Shown here piece by piece: positions 48,427 through 60,744 of a DNA stretch of 64,000 nt. Position numbers and translations under genes: made by a program. Position 1 is the stretch's first letter; each line of letters opens with the position of its first letter. The stretch is taken from NCBI GenBank assembly GCA_030141605.1, contig JAQGDQ010000103.1, forward strand, positions 64,001-128,000. Reading direction: 5' to 3'. The stretch comes from Tubiluchus corallicola (taxonomy: Eukaryota; Priapulida; Priapulimorpha; Priapulimorphida; Tubiluchidae). The notes beneath the pieces are model-generated. The model was given only the letters and a program-made list of their open reading frames with translations, had not been told where the DNA came from and searched no databases.

Positions 48427-49952
48427 TTATATACAGCTTAATAGTTGGTTTGGTTTGTCTTTTTCTGTCAAAGTATGTAATGGTGTTGCTATTGCAGAGA
48501 AATTAGGAATAAAACGCCTATAGAAACCTACGAAACCCAAAAATGACCTGACCTGTTTTTTAGTTTCTGGTCTTTTATAGTTCTGAATAGCGAGGATTTT
48601 CTCTGGCTGAGGTTTCAAAAGATTTCTGCCAACAACATAGCCTAAGAAATGAGTTTCTTGGAGTGCGAAATTACACTTGAGTGGTTTGATTGTCAAACCT
48701 GCATTAGACAGACAAGTAAGAACTAGCTCGATATGATAGAGATGATCTTGCCAAGAACGACTGAAAATGATAACATCGTCTATGTAACCAGAAGCAAAAC
48801 CAATTACTGGTTCTAAAACACGATCTACCAGACATTGAGCTGTTGCTGCAGAATTACACAACCCAAAGGGCATAACTTGAAACTCATGTTTACCAAACTC
48901 TGTTACAAATGCCGTGATTGGCCTCGAATTTTCCTCAAGATTAACCTGCCAGTAATATTTTGTCATGTCCAAGCAAGTAATGAACATTGCTCCATGCAAT
49001 TGATCAACTGTTTCATCCATCCTGGGGATAGGATAAGGATCAAAAACTGTAATTGAATTAATTTTCCTAAAATCAATACAAAATCGAATCGATTGATCAC
49101 GTTTGATCACAATGACTGCAGGACTTGAAAAAGGACTATCTGACTTGACTATTACACCCAGCCTTTCCATGTCCATGATTTCTTGCCTCACACTTTCCTT
49201 TTGCGCCTGAGGAATTCTGTATGGCTTCTGCACAACAGGATTGTCAGTAGTTAACTGTATTTTATGTTCTACGACGTTTGTCCTACCAGGAATGTCAGAA
49301 AAGGTTGGTGTAAACTTCTCCAGAGTAGTTCGTAATTCATTCTTCTGCTTATCTGTTAAGTAATCAGGGATTACTACATCTTCCACAGTTTGTGCAGGTG
49401 TAATAGAGGTAGGTGCGAAACAGTGGTCTTCCATTTGTGACCGTTGCATTGGTGACACACTTTCATGCTCAGGATCTAATTCCAATTCATCTTGACCAGT
49501 AAATACGTCAAGTGTGGGAATTGTTTGCGTATAAAGGGCTTTTCTTTCTTCACGCGGTATCCAAGCTTTGAGCAAATTAATATGGAATTGCTTGACCTGT
49601 CTGCTTTTACCTCCAATGATAACGGAGTACACATGTTCTGAGATTTTATCAGCAATCTCATACGGGCCTTTCCAGGTTCGTTCCATCTTTTTACGAGATG
49701 TAGGCAATAAGACTAATACCTTCTGTCCTACTTCAAGATTTCGGTACCTAGCTTTCTGGTCATACCAGTCTTTTTGTCCGATTTTAGCTTTTCTCAAAGC
49801 TTCGTGTGCCTCCTGAGTTACCGTTTCTAATTTATCAATGATATTGGCAACATAATCATCAATGTCTTGGGGACTAGTAGGTTGGTCACAACCCCAACGT
49901 TTCCGAAGAAGAGCCATTGGACCAGTTATTTGGTGTCCATAAACCAACTCAA
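48427..49952 (-). pseudogene. Ty3/gypsy pol fragment with integrase C-terminus before reverse transcriptase (Gmr1-like)
   Basis: An open frame of about 506 residues. Residues 1-130 are the integrase tail: a VYGHQITGP segment and the GPY/F module (VLVLLPTSRKKMERTWKGPY, ...VKQFHINLLKAW). Residues about 250-460 are the reverse transcriptase, with RFCIDFRKIN, FITCLDMTKYYWQV, MPFGLCNSAATAQ and GYIDDVIIFS near residue 390, then KKQVRSFLGFVGFYRRFIPN. Integrase upstream of reverse transcriptase is the order of the Gmr1-like clade, opposite to ordinary gypsy elements. The integrase core is missing at the arm junction and the RNase H is lost at the other end, so this is a fragment. Confidence 0.85.
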
Positions 49953-49953
49953 A

Positions 49954-50542
49954 TGTCCACCATGAACTTTAGCGCAGGTTTTCACGACTCCTCGGATAAT
50001 GACGGTAACGGTAGCCACCTCATCAAACCAAAACAACGTACTCAACATAGACCCGTTAGCACTGTAAGCAATGGCTGTTGACAAAAGAAATAGTGACGTC
50101 TACTGCACTATAACACCGACGATGCTAATCGACATTTTTGACTGTCTTTTCACAGACATGTGAAAATCAGACGATGGTCATTTTACGTGACCTAGGCCTT
50201 TCAACAACGGCCGACTGACTGCCTGGTTGCACGTCTCAGACTATAGCTGTAACGTATGTATCATGTACACTTCATACCTGTACGGGTTTCACACATTTGA
50301 AATAAGCCGCGAGTATTGCAGGTATTGCAGAACACAACCACATGACGAGGGGGGTGTTAGTAGGACTCCTACACTACTACACTAATTACGCTAACAATAC
50401 AGTACTACTATAGTGACTAATTTAATGTAAGCAAATTACACTAGCAAGTGCTACCGCTATCACTATAAAGAACTTGACTGTGAAATGAAAAGGTGACAAA
50501 CAAGTAAACAAAAATATCGTAAATAATAGATGGTTTGTCACA
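49954..50542 (-). repeat. Right arm of palindromic Gmr1-like element
   Basis: Mirror image of 47504-48093, ending GATGGTTTGTCACA. In the orientation of pol this arm is where the 5' LTR would be, but it joins directly to the middle of the integrase coding region. No target duplication is evident next to the outer ends (ACGTG left, GGGGG right). Confidence 0.9.
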
Positions 50543-50544
50543 GG

Positions 50545-52090
50545 GGGCGGGGTGTTGCAGGTACAAATGTCATGGTCCATTACCTCTTCTCAAGGTAGTA
50601 TATGCATTAGAAGCCACAATATATTAGACTGTAGCTCAACCTCTAGACTACTTTTTCTACTCTGACATTGTATAGGTGGAACTTGTTACGTACACACGTC
50701 TTTGTTACATTTAAAAATTTGACTTATAATTATACTGCTACCTTTTACTGACATTCTGGCTTTTTTCTCGACTCAATATTGGACCAATGTATGCAACAAT
50801 GTATGTATGCATTTTTAGCTTTTTAGTGTAACGTAATAATCTGTAGCACTTATTTTCTAGCACTTTTATTTCAGTAGATTTGTAGAAGTAGTAATTGTAG
50901 ACTACAGAAAATTTGTATTTTTGCGGAATAAACTACATAGATATGGGAACGCAACTTTGGTTTGAGCGTATACATTACACCAAGTAAGGTGGCGTTTACC
51001 CAACATCCGGAAGCGTATGCGTATGCGGTTTCCATCTGTGGAACAGCCTGCCGAAGAAATCAATAAAAATCGCTGCAGAAAAAGAATAAGGCATACACAG
51101 GCTGCATTGAAAACATATAAACCGATATTCCGCACTACCCCCCCTCCAAAAAAAACGCATTGGCATCCAAATATATGCTTGTGTATTACGTAAAATGTTT
51201 GAAACAACAAAAAAGCCGAGAGGGGGTGGGCAACTACTGATGTATATAGATATACTGCAAAAATATTTAGTAAATATAACTCTATATTTGAGGGGTGATG
51301 CATCGTGGGCGGTGGTTGCATATAGGGTTGCCTGGTATCAACAAGTGGGACGTGCCACGACATGATATGATCATCCCACAATTATAATCTACTTATCTTC
51401 TAAAACTAAACATGAAAGAAATATATGACCTGTATTGTCTCCATTCCATGCATCAATATCGTAATTCATATCTTCCAGTAGCTTTTCAGTCATACTTTAG
51501 TCCAGTTTTAAACCAACATAATTATTACACAAGTTATTCGACTGAAAATTATGTACTCTCACTTCCAAAAACAAATATAATGAAACAGTCATCAAAATGT
51601 AATGCTATCAAAGTATGTTTGTCAATTCCTCGTGAAATAAAAAGTCTTAGCTTTTATTAATTTACTACTACACTTACTACAAGAGTATAATTAATTCACA
51701 ACAACTGAACTTATCATGATTCTGTGCTACTAACAAAGTTTGCTTATAATATGACAATTATAATGTAATGTTAATTCTCAGTTACTATACTATTTGGGGG
51801 AGAACCCGATAGCATAATGCTCCTTCCTCTTCCTCACAGTGAGTCACCTGACAATATTTCCTACTAAATGTATATGTCATATATAATGTATTATTCACTG
51901 TGAAGCAAACAAACAACAAAAAAATTAAACCGTGTTTATGACAAAGTCATAAACTTAAGATTCCGCATTATGATCTAAATTGCAACTGTTGACTGTGAAA
52001 AATCTTTGCCGACTTTATCTGTGTTTCAAGATCATAATTTTGCTATTGCTGAATTCTCCGTGCTTGATTACCTATGAAATGCATTTATTG
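50545..52090. other. Intergenic stretch, possible decayed LINE trace
   Basis: Around 51025-51060 the plus strand reads FHLWNSLPKK, a phrase like the C-terminal tails of LINE-associated proteins, but it is isolated. The 159-residue minus frame at 50902-51381 has no domain. Nothing firm. Confidence 0.3.
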
Positions 52091-52094
52091 CAAT

Positions 52095-52500
52095 CCCATT
52101 TTAACACTTTCGCCTATGTCGCGTGGCCTGGCCACACCTACTTTCCCAAAAATCCTTAGTGCACCACCTACGCCTACCTATACGTGCAATAACATAGGAT
52201 TCTAGTCAAATACTTAAGTGGTGTTGAGTGACAAAGTTATTCTCCATATTATTCACATTTTGGCTCCTGCTAACCTTTGACCCAGAGGCCACCATTCCTA
52301 CACCGTTTTGTGGCTACCTATGTTAGGGTGTCTACCCTGCAAGATTCATGACTCTAGCTCTGATAGTTACGGAGTTATTGATCAAACCCCATTTTAACAA
52401 TTTTGCCCACACGTGCCCTGGCCACGCCCACTTTTTTGAAAAACACTGAATGCACTTCTACACTCACCCGCCTACCCACATAAGTTCTGAACAACTGGCG
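52095..52500. repeat. Diverged tandem duplication with GGCCACGCCCAC core
   Basis: Two units about 283 bp apart share ATCCCATTTTAACA(A/C)TTT, then (C/G)CCTGGCCAC(A/G)CC(T/C)ACTTT and GCCTACC. Part of an old interspersed repeat; non-coding. Confidence 0.6.
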
Positions 52501-52504
52501 ATGT

Positions 52505-53260
52505 CGTAGCCTAACCGACTTTGTAGTTTATTTTACTATTACTGAACGAATGTTGCCTACAGTGTAAACGTAAAAATTAGAATCATAGTTAATAAGATTT
52601 GCATATTCAACTATTTTTGACACCAAGCAACAGTGTCGAGCTAAAATTAACACTAACTAAAAGCTATATTAAAATATGAACATGAATATACAAATTTGCG
52701 TATACATATACACATGAATAAACATATATTAGTATAAATGACTTTGCGAAATTATACGAACAAATACGAAAATATGTTCATGAAGATACAAAGTTCTTTT
52801 GTAATTTATGACAGTGATAACTTACCTACACCTCAAAAACTCAATAAGCACAGAACCGGAAAACAACAGACGTTATACATTCAGCCAACGCCATTAGTTG
52901 TCATAAAAACTGAAAGTCAGTCAGTTCTGATAACAGCTAAATTGAATAGTATGTTAAGCAGCCATTCAAAACTTGTTCTATACAGAACGACTCGGAGGTT
53001 ATTTATGAAAGGAACTCGTTTGATCATTGTCTAATTTATTACAGAATTTAATTAAGTGCCAACAATAACTGGAAGGTTGAAATACGAACAACCTGAACGG
53101 GTAAAATGTGGCTTCTGAGAAGAATCTGTTAAAGGTGAAGAAAGGAAAATTTTAAAGTAAGTTTCCAAAAGACTTTCCATACAAAGTTATAAGACTTATC
53201 ATTACGCTTCCTCTGTTTGAAAGACCTTTAAAACTAGAAAAGAAAATTCTTAGTAATTTA
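52505..53260. other. Spacer without recognised gene
   Basis: The 98-residue frame at 52738-53034 (+) has no recognisable motif and no supporting splice signals. Left as unsupported. Confidence 0.35.
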
Positions 53261-53264
53261 TAAT

Positions 53265-53440
53265 TTTTGCACCAACTGGTACTATGTCAGCGCATCGCCA
53301 TCTCAGTGTGCACCACTGGCTCACCAAAACATATTACTGGTCTTATTGACAACATAAAGTAATTTAAACTTTTGCTTAGTTCGAGAAGAGCGTGCTACCA
53401 ATGCTCTGATTTTTTTCAGATTTTACGCAATGTTAAAGGA
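53265..53440 (-). repeat. RepC copy, inverted
   Basis: Reverse-complement match to the RepC block: ACTGGCTCACCAAAAC, ATTGACAA and TTTTGCTTAGTT correspond to the forward copy at 3915-4065. Confidence 0.55.
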
Positions 53441-54076
53441 CAAGAAAAGGAGTACCTGAGGTAGGTTTAAGAAAATTCGCTTTCAAAATTATATTACTTT
53501 ACAGCATTTTTATACATATATCGTACCCGCATTAAAAGGAATTTTTGTTTGTTTTCATTTTAGATCTCTCACAATACTGTTGCGATGGCGCCATTACATG
53601 ACGTCACCTACGCAAACGTAAATCAGGGGAAGATAGGGCAATGTTAAATTATGTCCCATGCAAATATATATTACTTTGCATCTCACTTAACTAGAAATAT
53701 TAATTTAAAATGTTCATGCCAATTAGTAAAATGTTACTTGAAACTGATTGCGCCACTCCAAATCCGGTTTAAGTTTTGGATTTGCTAATCAAAATTGGGA
53801 ACAATATTGTCAGAACAATTTATAAAGCCGACATTCCCGATAAATACTTTAAAAAAGTCATTGGAAATGGTACTTAGTTGCTGGCTGTAGATGATTTCCT
53901 AACATTCCTGAGTATATCGACTTCTTAAGAATAATGCCTGAGCAAGAATTTACGTTGAAATGCGCATGTAATGTTTTCAAATTTCGGCTTTCAGTCTTCC
54001 GCAGACCAATTTGTGTCGTAGCAGAATCGTCGAAGCAAACCACGAAAATAAAATAGACAGAATCTCTCATTCGATT

Positions 54077-54203
54077 ACCATGGAAACGGGAGACACCGTC
54101 TACTTTAGCTGCGTGGTTACCATGGAAACGGGAAACACCGTCTACTTTAGCTGCATGGTTACCATGGAAATGGGGCACCGGCTATTTTTGCTGGGTGGTC
54201 ACA
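54077..54203 (+). repeat. 42-bp tandem repeat, three units
   Basis: Units begin ACCATGGAAACGGG and contain CACCGTCTACTTTAGCTGC. The first two are nearly identical and the third is diverged. The unit length is a multiple of three, so one frame repeats a 14-residue phrase (TMETGDTVYFSCVV), but no gene context supports translation. Confidence 0.8.
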
Positions 54204-54299
54204 CGATCTCTTTTAATCTCCAGAAGAATCAAGTTCTTGCTTGCTTTTCGTTGACCTTCATAATATGGTTAAAAGTGATTTGACTGTGACATGAAGAGG

Positions 54300-57220
54300 A
54301 AAAAATCTCTAACTCCTCTGTATCCAAACTGAGATTTAGCTTAGGCTCAGTATGCATTAGCTTTTGGGCGTATTCACACAAGGAAGAGTGTAAATACGAT
54401 CGAACCATTTCTCCCAGCTACCCTGTATTTCACTTAGTTGCAAAATATCAAGTTTTGCTTTGTAAGTTATGCTGTAAGGCACATCAAAACTTGCTTAATG
54501 GATGTGAAGATAGATGTATCGTTAGCAATATCAATATTATTTACATATTATATTACATAAATACAGTATATGTAACATATATATTTATTTATTTGCATTA
54601 AAATGACCCTTGGGTTCAAATTACATATACTGTATGTATGTACATATGAATGTATATAACAGGAAAAAATCCCAGTGGCAGGAATTTAAAAAGAAAACTT
54701 GTGTAATGCTCTTTCAAAACAGCACGGTGTAGTGTTCTCACAGGTACGTATAAGGAAAAAGGAGAATTGGACCAAAGGTGTACAAAATTACATTTCTTGA
54801 CTTTACATTTCATAACATATTAATCACAGATTATGCGGCACAGAAAAAAATCAGCAAGAGAAAAACGCCAAACAGTACTAATATTACAGCACTAAAAGCA
54901 CCACTTATACAGTTTATATGACAAATGCTAAGTGTACTTCTTTGCTGCTTACTGATGCAAACCTATAGTGTTGCTAGTCATGTGTCCTTAGTAACGCTTT
55001 GCATTCTTATGCATTTTCTTAATAACTGTAGAACAAAGAAATTTCAAATATAATTTGCAACAACAACTAGTGTTAATTTTTTTTACATTGTGAGCTACCT
55101 AATTAAACGAGTATTTACTTATATAAACTATATTTAAACAAGTAGTAAGACAAAGTAGTCAGTAAGTGACAAAAATTGGTAGTTACACCTATAAACAGGG
55201 CCGGATTTATGACCTTTTTGGGCCCCTAGGCTAACGAAACTATGGCCCTCCAGACGGAGCCACCTTCTAACTCGCCAACACTCGTCTTCCTAAAATACCG
55301 TTTCTTTATTAACCGCAGCTGGAAAACCGTGAATAAAAAAGAAAAATATATTTATATACAGAACACTGTACTTACTGGTGTTTTAAATTGCTGTAAGAAA
55401 AGAGAAACAATTATGTGCAATGCTACCATATATGTTTTACATATTTACATACACAAACACATTAACAACAGTGCAGACAAACAAACAATAATAATAAGTG
55501 TAATTATCCATTTCTAAGTAAGCCGTCTAGAAAGGGGAGGTGGGAGGGGTAATGTATCCGCTCTCTATTATACAGTATCTACACAGTTAGGACGCGAAAA
55601 AGCTTTTATAACATTCGACATTCATATATGCCTAAAATAGGTAAATTACAAGAGTAAGGTCACGTACGCCATAAACATTACATTTACAAGGTCGGAACCG
55701 GTCAGGATTGCATTCTAGTTATACACACGGCTTCGGCAATTCTTTGAAGTTAATCACGACTGTTTTACACCTGCAACGGTCCGTGACATTCATACTGATA
55801 TACCCACTTTTATGGCCTCAACTTTTAATGTCCAATGAATATCGTGTGTGTGTGCCACGATCACCCAGTTTATGCTGGCATTTTTTTCGATTTTTGGAAG
55901 CCATTGCAATGTTTAAAAGTTGCTGTCGTTAACATTAAAAAAGTACAAAAATCGGCCAGTTTTAAAACTGTGACTGAAACAATAGCTTGTACTACATGTA
56001 TAGTACTATTTTCTTTTCTTTTTTCTTTTTTTATTTCATTTCACGACAAATAAAAAGTAAACAATATACATTAAAACTTCTGCTACAACTTCTACTACAA
56101 AAGATTTGCTTTACAAGATCCCGCTTGTCTGCTCATTTTCTCATGATAGAAAGAGGGAGATGGAATAGGTTACTCAGGAAGGCGCGCCTCTGTGTCTGCA
56201 GAAAAACAATTTGGGCTTTAGTAACATACAGTCATTATATAACAGTGTGGATCAACATAATCTGATGCATTTTATTTACGAGTGTTTTAACATTTTCAAG
56301 AAATTATGTTTTAACTAACCCAACTTGCAGTTTTTGAAATTAATTTTAACTGTTGTGATTGGACTGTCACCACTCAATAAATTTACTACTAGTTTTACTA
56401 CTACTATAACCCCCACAATAGTACACGTATAGCCATAAAAACACCTCGTTTTTGTTCTTTGGTAGAAACGTAGAACGAGCTGCTAAAAATTCTACCGTTT
56501 TTTGATGATTTCGACAGCATTTGGACAGACGTGACTAGATAAAGGTCGAATGTGTGAACGTGCCCTAATTTGGCAACGCAAATGTTTGTAATTAGAAACA
56601 ACTGCGAATGAAAAACACACGAGCCCTTGATGAAATCTTAAACTGTTCGTGCACGCATTGCGCATGCGGTTTTTTAATTACGTAAAAGCTTGCCAGATCT
56701 TCTTTGTGCAAATGCGCGAATTAAAAGCTTGGCAATTTAGGCGAACATATTGTAAAAACCAGCATGCCGTCAACCGCCTATTCATCAACTAGGTCTTTCA
56801 AACAGCCATTCAATCTCTCACGCGTTCTTTTTTATTATAGCGCAACTTTGCCTGCTATTCTGTTATGACTGCTCTTGCTGAAAAGTGTTATTTTTCACAA
56901 TAGAAAGCTCTCGTTTCTGGCCATAATGTATGTGAAATGCAAAACGCATTTGCAAGATAAACCCAACGGGCGTCAGGTGTCATGTCTTTATTTTTAATGA
57001 CGGCTACAACACAATTGTAATGTATATCATTCAGCAGTGTGCGTTTACGGAAATTCCGAAGAGCATCACATCGAAGAAGAAATTTTAGCAGAAAGTAGAA
57101 ATGAGAGATATTAATGTGGGATTTTGGTTTATTTTCCAAAATATTGAGGAATGGTATGCCTTGCCGCAGATGAAAATGAAACGTGAATGCGGTCTGTTGA
57201 TTAGAGGAAAAAGCAACATA
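54300..57220. other. Long intergenic stretch without recognised gene
   Basis: AT-rich. Several frames of 60-113 codons (55242-55517, 55708-55932, 56888-57229) carry no motif I recognise and no good splice context. GGGCCGGATTTATGACC near 55200 resembles the end of some hAT-type elements, but no partner end was found. Confidence 0.35.
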
Positions 57221-57224
57221 TTTT

Positions 57225-57290
57225 TTCATATCCTATCCCATTTTGAAATACGAAAAAAGGTATACATTTTAACACCTAGAATTTTTCCTT
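57225..57290 (+). repeat. Short RepB end
   Basis: TATCCTATCCCATTTTGAAATACG followed by GGTATACATTTTAACACC matches the RepB terminus at 38541-38590 (shared core TCCTATCCCATTTT). Confidence 0.55.
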
Positions 57291-57358
57291 ATTGTTCGAT
57301 TTTGTGCGCATTCTTTCCATGAATTCACATCAGTGTCAGTTGATTTAGTAACTGTGAG

Positions 57359-57885
57359 TAAAGGAAAGGTCAAGCCTTCTGAGAAGTTAGGATTTAGTTA
57401 TAAAAGTGTGATAAATGCCTCGTGTAATTAGTAAAATAACCTTAAAGTCGCGGACATTTCACGCTTGGGCGCTAACATTTTGAACACAAGTATTTCCACC
57501 AATGACGTCATTCATCGACAGGAGAAAAGCAGCGCACTGCTCTGTGTACTGTGTCAAAAGTATAGTAAGTTCTTAAGCAAGCTAGGTAGTTAATTTTGTG
57601 ATACTTTTGCGTAAACTTTAGACAAACTGCAGACGTTTGAATTAGTCACGAAGCCATTTACGGAAAGTCACGATGCACTTACGAAGTCACGAAGTCCACC
57701 AGTTACAAGTGAATGGCGGCGGCCACAGCGCTTCAAAATTTCTGTACAGCGGTAGTGTAAACTAACGTTAAGCTTTACAGACAGTTTTCCCGAACTTCTT
57801 TGTTGTGTTTTTCTAAGTTTAGGTGTTAGCAGTCAAATAAACCCAACATGTTAATTTAATGACGTCTCTTTTCATTTAAATGCGA
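57359..57885 (+). mobile_element. RepA MITE copy 5
   Basis: Begins TAAAGGAAAGGTCAAGCCTT and ends ATGACGTCTCTTTTCATTTA. Contains CCAATGACGTCATTCATCG near 57502, keeping the CRE-like palindrome, and the AATGGCGGCGGCCAC segment. Confidence 0.7.
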
Positions 57886-58206
57886 TCTTTTCAGCGCTTT
57901 GTCTTACAGTTTATCAAAGCAAACCAGACGATTGTGTAGACATTAAGTATGCTCAAAATAAAGTATGCTCTAAAATACTGAAAACTGCAACAGCTTTTTT
58001 AAAATCAAAGCTTAGAATGTAATAATAATACCACGGATAGTTAAATTTCGTTAAACTTTCAAAGCTACGTGCGGCTCAGCGAATCCGTTAAGACTGGAAT
58101 TGCACCTTTTTGTCACATTCGCGTGACCGACAAACAGAAGGCGGTACCGTGATAAGCATGGTCATGAACAGCAGTGTTATTTTCTGACGTCAGTGTGACG
58201 TAAGCT

Positions 58207-59219
58207 CATTTTCGTGACATCACATCACATAGCAATGTTCGTTTACACAACGTGCTTGGCGCGCAGGGAAAACGCTTACCCTTACTGTGGTTAGTCGTCT
58301 GTGACGTAAGCGATGCTGTGTTCGGTTGCCGTTAATTAACTTTTCAAATATCAAAAACATTACTAACTTTTGTAGGCAAAATGTATATTTTGGACAGTAA
58401 ATTAAAACAAGATTGAGTCTAATCAATTGTTCAGTTTTCCTTTAAAAAGTATTGTGTAAGCCTGCAGGTTTTTCTCATGACTGTATGACTTTTTCACCAT
58501 GACTCAGCTGGATAATTTTAAGTCAAAGCTTCAAGGACGGGAAAAATTGCCCCAAGTTAGCGACTGGACGTTGGCAACGCGCATCTGTCACAACCTTGTT
58601 AGACAAGAGATCGATTTTCGTCTCCGTCTCGTTAAAGCGATGATTAGAAACCTAACGAGGAAGATTAGTGTAACTATGCAGATAATGAATTTTACTTCTA
58701 ACGCCGTCTAGCGAGAAATTAGAGAGCTAGGAAATTTGAAATTTGACAATTTGATAAGCATCGACGAGACACCGCAATATCAGTTATAAAAAGACGTGTT
58801 ATTAAAGTAATGGTTCCCGGTGCTCTGTTTTAAAGATTTCTTCATATAATTGAGGATAGTCGATATACCAGACCTAAAACTCTTGTTGATATGAGAAAAT
58901 GTGCTTTGCGTAAGAATGGATGTAAGAAGATGAATTTTATTTTAGTATGCAATGCAGTGTTTACTGTCAGGAAAGGACTGTGTTCTTGAACGAAAACCAG
59001 ACGATTGATTAGACTAAATTTTCATTTTAATTTACTGTTCAAAATATACATTTTCTTGCATACAAAAGCTAGCAGTTGTTTCGAATATTTGAATAATTAC
59101 CTTGGAAAGTTAATTAACGGCAACCGAACACAGCTGTCGCTTACGTGACAAATTAACCACAGCTTTCAAGCACGTTTGCATAAGCGAAGATAAGATGCCG
59201 ATGTGATGTCACGAAAATG
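58207..59219. mobile_element. 1.0-kb fold-back element
   Basis: Outer arms of about 220 bp: 58207-58430 begins CATTTTCGTGACATCACATC and 59005-59219 ends GATGTGATGTCACGAAAATG. They stay complementary through GTTCGGTTGCCGTTAATTAA against TTAATTAACGGCAACCGAAC. Within the spacer a 70-residue plus frame (58499-58711, MTQLDNFKSKLQGREKLPQV) is unidentified and could be a decayed internal gene or chance. Confidence 0.75.
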
Positions 59220-59829
59220 GGCTCTACGCAACGCTGTCATTACAGACGAACATTACAGTTCATGTCGGCCACGGGAATGTGTCAGAAAGGCGCCATTGCC
59301 AGTCTTAGTAGATTCGCTGAGCCTGGCGTAGCTTTGAATTTATATATATATATATATAAATGTATATCGTCTGCACTTAAAAAGAGCCCTATATTTGTAG
59401 GGACGTGTCCCTGTATGCGTTGTTTGTTTAAGCTTATGATCTGTTAACTGTATTTGTGTTTACATTTGTGAAAAAAAGAGTTTATTATATATTATAATTT
59501 CAGAAAAAACAGTATTGCTAATGATATTAAACTTCCTCGCAAAATGGAAAAATACAAGAGTGTAAAATTTCTCATTTCACAAGGGTTGAAACTGAAATCT
59601 TACGTGGACAAAAACTGAATATGAGAAAATAAAAATTTTTTTCAAAATGTTTCATACGTACACAACAAACGTATACCTGAGGTACTGTGTGTGTGAGAGA
59701 GAGGGTTTGCGTTTGTGCGTGGATGCGAGTGCGTGTGCGTGTATGCGGGTGTGTTGTGCGTGTGCTAGTACGCGAGGGTTCTGGTAGGGATCCACAAACT
59801 TTCCTGTCTTACCAGGGCGAAGGACAATA

Positions 59830-60353
59830 GAAGTCATATAGCATGTTGGGTTTATTTTACTGTTATCACTTAAACTTAGAAAAATATAAGAAATAAATTT
59901 GCAAACAAGCCGATAAAGCATGAAGTTAATTTATAGTACTGCTATAAAGAAATTTTCAGGCGCTGTGGTAGCCGCCATTCTCTTGAAAATTATGACGTAA
60001 CTGGGGGACTTCGTGACTTTCCGTAAGCGCGTGCTGCTTAAACTGATTCAAACTTCTACGCCTCACGTAATGTTCACGGAAGAATATCACGAATCTGGCT
60101 ATTTAATTTTTTGTAAAAACTTATACTTTTGATGGAAACCGACGGTGTGCTGCTTTTCTTCAGTCGATGAAACTCGTCTTTGGTGGAAAAATGGGCGTTC
60201 AAAATGGGAGCGCCTAGGCGTGAAATGAACGGGACTTTAATGTGAATTACATGAAGCAATTTTCACACTTTCATTACTAAATTCTTCTTCTAACATTTTT
60301 CGCGAACAGTAAAATAGCACTAACTTCCCCGAAGGCTTGCCTTTTTCTTTAAA
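59830..60353 (-). mobile_element. RepA MITE copy 6
   Basis: Reverse orientation. It shares the AACTGGGGGACTTCGTGACTT block with copy 1, AATGGGCGTTCAAAATGGGAG, and the terminus GGCTTGCCTTTTTCTTTAAA. The CRE-like core is lost. Confidence 0.7.
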
Positions 60354-60600
60354 CGTTCACAACAGGTTAATTCACGCTAATTATGTTCTGCAATTACATA
60401 AAAAACTTTACGTAGCATATTTTGCTTTTATTTTCCTTGACAGATACGTGTCGACTCAAACTTCAATTTTCTTAACGTTAGTGACTTTTAGGGCATTGAC
60501 ACACATCCAACTAGGGTTGGACAAACCTACAATTTTAGGTAGTTTTAACTTCACCACTGGATACCTATTCTCATTTTAAATATTCTAGTAGTTTTTGCAG

Positions 60601-60744
60601 CAAATCGTAAAGATACACGTTTGTGACATGACATCAACTGAAAATGTATTTCTTTATTCAGCGATTCCAGTCGATTACAACCTGCGAATGCAGGTTAACT
60701 ATATTATTAAAGAATGCAAAAGTGGAAAACTATCTAATAGGGAA
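60601..60744 (+). CDS. Candidate orphan coding exon, unknown protein
   Basis: A strong acceptor (TATTCTAGTAGTTTTTGCAG) and a good donor (AGGGAA|GTGAGTG) bound exactly 48 open codons, phase 0 at both ends. It reads QIVKIHVCDMTSTENVFLYS, then AIPVDYNLRMQVNYIIKECK and SGKLSNRE. The composition is protein-like, with two cysteines. No partner exon was found and the family is not recognised. It would be part of a plus-strand gene mostly outside this window or with very long introns. Alternatively it is a chance open stretch. Confidence 0.35.

Noticed and set aside
48835-49816. Plus-strand frames within the Gmr1-like pol
   Set aside because: Antisense shadows of the clear minus-strand reverse transcriptase and integrase frame; the same holds for minus-strand frames across the BEL/Pao pol at 43984-46996.
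50902-51381. A 159-codon minus-strand frame as a membrane protein
   Set aside because: It has hydrophobic patches but no recognised family, contains a poly-G stretch, and overlaps a faint plus-strand LINE-like trace.
56888-57229. A 113-codon minus-strand frame as an exon
   Set aside because: No recognisable motif and no strong splice sites at either end; it overlaps a RepB terminus.
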